Source: Fibrobacter sp. UWT2
Lineage (GTDB): Bacteria > Fibrobacterota > Fibrobacteria > Fibrobacterales > Fibrobacteraceae
DNA length: 64,000 nucleotides
NCBI RefSeq assembly: GCF_900142545.1
Contig: NZ_FRBF01000003.1
Coordinates: forward strand, 213,451-277,450
Reading direction: 5' to 3'
Positions 59,365 to 64,000 of this stretch are shown here, one piece after another; the stretch's first letter is position 1, and each line of letters starts with the position of its first letter. Both the position numbers and the translations under genes were made by a program. The notes under the pieces are model-generated. The model was not told the DNA's origin and made no database searches. It was given only the letters and a program-made list of their open reading frames with translations.

Positions 59365-62300
59365 TTATTTCACCTTGATGCTTTGGGTTGCAAGGACCTT
59401 GCCGTTTTGCATGACCCTTGCAATTAGGGCGCCGCGGTGCGGAAGGTTTGCGAGGTTCACTTCGGCGCGGGTTCCGTCGAAGGTCTTGACCATCAGCTGG
59501 TTGCCGAGCATGTCAAAGATTTTGACAGTCTTGGTGCCTTCAGTGTTGGTAAGCACGTAGAGCCTGTTGTTACCTACTTGCATGCGGGCCTTGGCGACTT
59601 GAGTAATCTTCTTGATGCCTACGCGGTCGTCGGTAGTTTTACCCGGGCCGTAACCCCATACGAGCTTGCCCTTGCTGCGCAGAACGATGTAGGGGTCCTT
59701 GGGAGCAACTTGGATTTCGCCTTGCTCTGCGGTCCATTGGGGAATCCCATCGTATTTGGGTGTGTAAATAGCATCTGTAGAATCTGCATTGATGACGATG
59801 TTTGATTTTGAGTCGTGGAGCATCTCCGAGTAGTGAGAGATAAAGCTCCAGCCGTCAATGACTTTGACCTTGGAGGTTGTGTTGACTATAAATTCAATCA
59901 TAATTTGATTGGCCACATCAAGATTGCCAAGGAAGATAGGCTGTGCCCAAGAATAGGTGTTGTTGTCTTTATCGAACGAATCTTCGATCTTTTGGGGCTT
60001 GCCGAGTTTTCTGATAGCGACACTATCTGCACAAGGCCTGTTAAAACCAGCTATATCATATGTTCGGCAGGAGTCGACCTTGTACAAACTTTCGTAATTC
60101 GATATGTCTTCTTCGGTGGCGTCAAAATAAATGTAGGCGACAACGCTATCTAACTTTTCCAAGGATTCGTTAGAAACGCGAATGTTAATCGTGTCCGTTT
60201 CTTTGTCAGATGTATAATGGAATGCCGCTACGTAGGCCTTGTCTTCTATTACAGGCGAGGCGTTTCCAGATTTGCAGTTATCGCACTTCTTTTCGTAGTA
60301 GTCGCTGCCGCCGTTGCTGACGATGGTGAGGGCCGAAAGAAGTGTTGCCGAAGCGTCGAGGCAAGTCTCCGAGAAATGGTAGTCTTCCCAACTTATCGTA
60401 CTAGGGGTCCAAGAGTTTTCTGCGGAGGGCGGAAGTCCGCCCAAAAGGCCTCCTACAGGGCAGTTGTATTTGTAACTGAAGCCCGATGTGTTTCTGCCTT
60501 CGGGGTTGGATGCCCTGTGGTGCGGGTGGGCTTCGTTCTTATCGCCAATGCCGTACACGAACGAAATATCCCAGGGGTTTACGCCCAACAGGTAGTTCAG
60601 CTGGTTGATGCCGAGCTGGCGCATTTCACTTGCCTTGAGGCCCGTACTTGCCATAGCCGGGAGCGTGACGCCCTGCTTTTCGATATCGGCCGCGACATCG
60701 GCATAGGCCAAAACTTCAAAGATGTTTCCGACATGATAACGGCTGAAAATCCATGTTTGATCAGTCTGCATGGCATACCAGGTGGGATCGTAACTGACGG
60801 TGTTTTGTTTCCAGCCGATGTCTCCTTTGGGAAGAACGATGGAACCGGTCCCTGTGCCGCTTACATCGCCAAGATTGACAATCATGTCGGCAAGGCAGTC
60901 TTCGATGGCATTAAGGCGTTCTTCTTCGGTAAGGCCGTATTCAGTAGTCGCCTTGGTCTTGTCGGCAAGAATTAACTTGTACAAAGCGTACAGCGCGAAA
61001 CTATGGGCGTTTGCCCAGCTGGTGTTCTTTACGTTTTTGAGCATGCCACTGTTTTCGGTAGCGAACCAACCGCCAGCAAAGAAACCTGCGCCGTCACGGA
61101 TCTGTTGACTTGCGAACAGTTCCGTCGTGCGGATCATGTCGTCGGCGTAATCTTTTTTGCCTGTAGCGTACAGAAGCGCCACCGAGGCAAGTGCCAAGTC
61201 ATCGACAAATTCATTGTTGCCGTTGTATGCGGGAGTATTGAAGAAAGCCTTGTTGTTCTTGAAAGTCTTGCCTTGGGCCAAATCCTTGGCAAAGGCGTAC
61301 ATCTTTTCGGCAACCACCAAGCAACTATCAGCAAACTTCTTGTCGTACTTGGCGTAATCCTTGGAGAGAATTGCAAGTCCCGCGGCAATTTCACTGGAAA
61401 TGTTGGCGCCGAGTTCGCCGAGGCGCACGTCACGTTCGGCAGGACCTCCGCGATGTTCAACATTCACATAATCTTGGGCTTCGGGGCGCCCCCACCAGCC
61501 GTGATCACTGCCGAAGTTACCCACGGAAACGGGCATATCGTCAATAACGCCCTTGGCAAATTCGTACGCTCGCAAGAAGAAGTCTGCACCGTGCTTGGCT
61601 TCGCGCAAAACATCGGGTACACCGTCGGTCTTGACAAATTCACCTTGGTTGTAGGCGTAGTGGTCTACGTCCTTGGCGGGGTTGGTGGCAGACATCACGG
61701 CGAGAGTCATGAAGGCGTACGCCATGGTTTGCGATTCCTTCAGGTGGTCGCCGCAGTCGTACCAGCCGCCTGCAAGAGTGCCTGCACGCGATTCGTCAAA
61801 GGCTTTGCTGTCATCTCCGAAGTCAGAAACAATCGGACCGCCACCGTCCTTTACGTGGCTCGGGCCATGGAACCAAGATTCGGAATTGCCACTACGCTGG
61901 ATTCCGAAGAACTTGAGCGTGGCGTCCTTTGCCATGGTGTAAACGTCGTCGCTTACAATGAAGGTGCTAGAGATTTCGTCACCGACCTTGATGCGCAGGC
62001 GCTTTTCGGTAGGTACGTTCTGCGGGATTTTGCCGACAAAGATATTGCCTTCAGGTCCGGTGATTTCAACCTTGTAACGCTTCCGGTCGTTTGTAGCGGC
62101 ATTTGTACCAGCAATAATGGTCCAGTCGCTCTTGGTGGCCGTTTCGGTTGCGGTGAACGTTCCAGTTATCTTGGTGCTGAGCGACTTCCCGTCGGCATCT
62201 ACGACTTCGAATTCAGTTGCGGAGCCTACATAGTAGAACTGGCGCTGCTTATCGCTCTTGAGGTAACCCGCCTGGTTCACGCGGATCGGCGAAATCTTGG

Positions 62301-62565
62301 TGTTGATAGCGTCAAAGTAAGCCTGGTCCAAGGTGTCGGGCATCATCGCCCCCGCCTTAAAGCTTGCGGGAGTCGCCTCTTTCGGAAGCATACCTGTTTT
62401 CTTGGTGACAGTCGTATCGAACTTGCTGAACACCGTCGAATCCCAGCTCAGGGGCCACGTCGGGCGAATCAAGTCGTAGGGGGTGGTGGCGGCCATTGCA
62501 GCCGTTGCCGAAAAGGCGAGGGAAGCGGCGATAGCAATGGGCTTCAATTTTCTATTCCTTCTCAT
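59365..62565 (-). CDS. GH9-family cellulase with C-terminal sorting-type domain
   Basis: 1066 residues. Signal peptide (to about 25), then a CelD-N Ig-like domain ('PIRVNQAGYLKSDKQRQFYY' start, about 95-205), then GH9: nucleophile region 'GGWYDCGDHLKESQ' near 270, His in 'PHHRASNPEGRN' and acid Glu in 'WEDYHFSETCLDA'. After it a beta-sandwich module (about 755-985), then the C-terminal basic domain with 'LYVLTNTEGTKTVKIFDMLG', 'PHRGALIARVMQNGKVLATQ' and ending 'SIKVK', shared with the next gene. This T9SS-like domain is typical of secreted Fibrobacter enzymes. Endo- or processive cellulase; no carbohydrate-binding module beyond the Ig-like domain was recognised. Confidence 0.93.
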   Translation of the reverse strand: MRRNRKLKPIAIAASLAFSATAAMAATTPYDLIRPTWPLSWDSTVFSKFDTTVTKKTGMLPKEATPASFKAGAMMPDTLDQAYFDAINTKISPIRVNQAGYLKSDKQRQFYYVGSATEFEVVDADGKSLSTKITGTFTATETATKSDWTIIAGTNAATNDRKRYKVEITGPEGNIFVGKIPQNVPTEKRLRIKVGDEISSTFIVSDDVYTMAKDATLKFFGIQRSGNSESWFHGPSHVKDGGGPIVSDFGDDSKAFDESRAGTLAGGWYDCGDHLKESQTMAYAFMTLAVMSATNPAKDVDHYAYNQGEFVKTDGVPDVLREAKHGADFFLRAYEFAKGVIDDMPVSVGNFGSDHGWWGRPEAQDYVNVEHRGGPAERDVRLGELGANISSEIAAGLAILSKDYAKYDKKFADSCLVVAEKMYAFAKDLAQGKTFKNNKAFFNTPAYNGNNEFVDDLALASVALLYATGKKDYADDMIRTTELFASQQIRDGAGFFAGGWFATENSGMLKNVKNTSWANAHSFALYALYKLILADKTKATTEYGLTEEERLNAIEDCLADMIVNLGDVSGTGTGSIVLPKGDIGWKQNTVSYDPTWYAMQTDQTWIFSRYHVGNIFEVLAYADVAADIEKQGVTLPAMASTGLKASEMRQLGINQLNYLLGVNPWDISFVYGIGDKNEAHPHHRASNPEGRNTSGFSYKYNCPVGGLLGGLPPSAENSWTPSTISWEDYHFSETCLDASATLLSALTIVSNGGSDYYEKKCDNCKSGNASPVIEDKAYVAAFHYTSDKETDTINIRVSNESLEKLDSVVAYIYFDATEEDISNYESLYKVDSCRTYDIAGFNRPCADSVAIRKLGKPQKIEDSFDKDNNTYSWAQPIFLGNLDVANQIMIEFIVNTTSKVKVIDGWSFISHYSEMLHDSKSNIVINADSTDAIYTPKYDGIPQWTAEQGEIQVAPKDPYIVLRSKGKLVWGYGPGKTTDDRVGIKKITQVAKARMQVGNNRLYVLTNTEGTKTVKIFDMLGNQLMVKTFDGTRAEVNLANLPHRGALIARVMQNGKVLATQSIKVK

Positions 62566-62630
62566 AAATACCTCCGAGAGTGGCGTAAGGTAATTATAAG
62601 AAAAGTCTGTTTACCTTTCAAGTACAGTGT

Positions 62631-62664
62631 AAAAAAGACATGCCCGCACAATAGCGGGCATGTC
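62631..62664 (-). terminator. Terminator of the truncated GH9 gene
   Basis: GACATGCCCGC (62637-62647) pairs with GCGGGCATGTC (62654-62664) around a 6-nt loop; reading on the reverse strand it ends in T6. It lies 25 nt past the stop. Confidence 0.85.
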
Positions 62665-62689
62665 TTAAGTGCAATAGAATGTAATGCGT

Positions 62690-63909
62690 TTACTTGATTT
62701 TAATGCTTTGGGTTGCAAGCGTCTTGCCGTTTTGCACGACTCTTGCAATCAGGGCGCCGCGGTGCGGAAGTTTTGCGAGGTTCACTTCGGCGCGGGTTCC
62801 GTTGAAGGACTGTGCCATCAGCTGGTTGCCAAGCATGTCAAAGATCTTCACTGTCTTGGAGCCCTGTGCACTTGCTAGCACATAGAGCTTGCTCTTGTTC
62901 ACCTGCATGCGAGCCTTGGCGACATTGAACTTCTTCACGAAGCCTACGCGGTCGCTGGTGGTATTGCCCGGACCGTAGCCCCACAAGAGCTTGCCCTTGC
63001 TGCGGAGAACGATGTAGGGGTCCTGCGGAGCTTGCTGGAGATCGCCCTGGTCCTTGTCCCAATCGGGGGCGCCTGCGTAAGCGGGAGCATCCTTAGTGGC
63101 GGTGTGGGCGGTAAAGCTCCATCCACCAGCCACGTTAACCTTGGAGGGCTGCATGGTGGCGTCGCAATGTCCGGTTGCGGCTAAGCCAGTAGTCACGCCA
63201 ATGTCAAGTCTCATCCTTCTTCCGTAGGGGACGGTTCCGAGATAGATGGCTTGTTGCCAGGTATAAGTCTTTTTGTCTTTGTTGTAAGTATCTTCGATTT
63301 TCAGGGGGAGTTGATTCCTCAATGTGGTTGTGATTTCGCGATCGTTTTCGCATGGATTGTTGAAACCGGCCATGTCGTAAGCTTGGCAAATATCTAGAGT
63401 GAATATGGCTCCGCAACCTTCCATTTCTTCTTCGGTTGCTTCGAAGTAAATGTAGGCGACAACGCTGTCGGCATCTTCAAGGGTCTCGTTGAAGAGATTG
63501 ATGTTGAAATAGTCCATGTCGCCGAAAGTGTAATGGTATGCAGCTGCATAAACCTCACCAGAGAAGGGGCTGAATTCCGTGGTGTCACAGTTTTCGCACT
63601 TCTTTTCATAGTAGTCGCTGCCGCCGTTGCTTACAAAAGTCAGTGCAGATGTCAAAAGTGCTGCGGCGTTAAGAGTAACTTCAGAAGTATAGAAGTTTTC
63701 CCAACTCATTTTATCATCATCATTTTTTGAAGTATTGGCAGGGGATTGCCATCCAACCAGGCCACCGGTAGGAACGTTATATTTGTAGCTCAGACCGGGC
63801 ATATTCTTTCCTTCAGGATTAGATGCCCTGTGGTGCGGGTGAGCGTCATTTTTGTCGCCTACGCCGTATACAAAGGAAATGTCCCAGGGATTTAAGCCGA
63901 ATAGGTAGT
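62690..63909 (-). pseudogene. GH9 cellulase, 3' part only, broken at 63,909
   Basis: About 405 codons. The last GH9 elements are present: 'DYLFGLNPWDISFVYGVGDK', 'PHHRASNPEGKNMPG', acid Glu in 'WENFYTSEVTLNA', then the beta-sandwich and the same C-terminal sorting-type domain ending 'LATQSIKIK'. The nucleophile Asp region and signal peptide are missing. In the intact neighbour, 'LNYLLG' is preceded by an LGINQ helix; here, immediately before 'DYLFG', the sequence no longer matches, and an in-frame TAG is met about 30 bases further. No start codon with a ribosome binding site was found, so the fragment looks disrupted rather than short by design. Confidence 0.7.
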
Positions 63910-64000
63910 CGTCCCTTAAAATCCCGCCCAGCCCGCATAACTATTGGGAAAAACTGATTTCTACCCTGTGAAAATATTGCAAGGTTTTCTAAAATATGAC
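63910..64000. other. Unrelated sequence abutting the broken GH9 gene
   Basis: 91 bases with no coding similarity and an AT-rich right half. The edge next to the GH9 fragment is GC-rich ('GCGGGCTGGGCGGGATTTTA' on the reverse strand), as at an insertion-element end, but neither terminal repeat nor transposase is visible in the window. Confidence 0.45.

Noticed and set aside
59437..62697. Forward frames opposite the GH9 gene
   Set aside because: Overlap a clearly real cellulase gene; no start site or domain support.
63802..63802. ATG at 63,802 as the start of a short GH9-derived gene
   Set aside because: It lies inside the conserved 'EGKNMPG' catalytic stretch, with family residues encoded upstream of it and no ribosome binding site.

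Overview
The window reads as chromosomal DNA of a Fibrobacter-type bacterium (phylum Fibrobacterota, fibre-degrading gut or rumen lineage). The taxonomic signs are two FISUMP-domain lipoproteins, one directly behind a TIGR02147-type regulator. There is also a GH9 cellulase ending in the basic, T9SS-like C-terminal domain of Fibrobacter secreted enzymes, plus a cytoplasmic GH5 glucanase, MqnA of the futalosine menaquinone route and a Gram-negative Lpt/Mla envelope gene set. No rRNA genes, CRISPR array or complete insertion sequence were seen.

Layout. 1-3.6 kb is an AT-richer, accessory-looking segment: the tail of a type III restriction-like helicase, a small reverse-strand cassette (DUF4417-like protein, MGGRG protein, short acidic partner), a gene-free stretch with a strong orphan terminator, and a RelB/YafQ toxin-antitoxin pair. 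3.6-9.7 kb holds two lipoproteins, a GSCFA hydrolase with a palindromic repeat inside its reading frame, the TIGR02147/FISUMP pair and a GGGP-synthase-type enzyme. 9.9-16.8 kb is a tight forward block: small membrane protein, ABC ATPase and permease, two divergent PilT-like ATPases with damaged motifs, and a patatin-like/beta-barrel fusion. 16.8-18.8 kb (reverse) has ybbR-like and tsaD. 18.9-24.5 kb is a forward run: ftsX, an EnvC-like factor, holB, recJ and a TonB-C-like protein. 24.5-31.3 kb carries tRNA-Leu, gpmI (with a scrap of a second gpmI end beside it), a lipoprotein and uvrB, which also contains an in-frame repeat. 31.3-36.1 kb has a bifunctional penicillin-binding protein, tRNA-Ser, a second FISUMP lipoprotein and a small coiled-coil protein.

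36.1-47.6 kb is a surface-glycan block: two glycosyltransferases, an LtaS-like phosphotransferase, a flippase, a LicD-type transferase, an RND/MMPL exporter and, convergent to these, a second LtaS-like enzyme. 47.6-54.6 kb is an operon of lptC, lptA, lptB, rpoN, hpf, hprK and an mlaD-like gene, joining LPS export, phospholipid transport, sigma-54 and kinase control. 54.7-59.3 kb has a DksA/TraR protein, GH5, a small beta protein, mqnA, a response regulator-GGDEF and KDPG aldolase. 59.4-64 kb holds one intact GH9 cellulase and the 3' part of a second, whose homology stops abruptly near 63,909.

The points most worth following up are: a recurrent TAnnnT box placed 6-7 nt before start codons that lack a Shine-Dalgarno (probable leaderless mRNAs); palindromic repeats translated inside two genes and covarying between genes; the paired degenerate PilT-like ATPases beside a patatin-barrel protein lacking its catalytic Asp motif; and the broken GH9 gene at the right edge.
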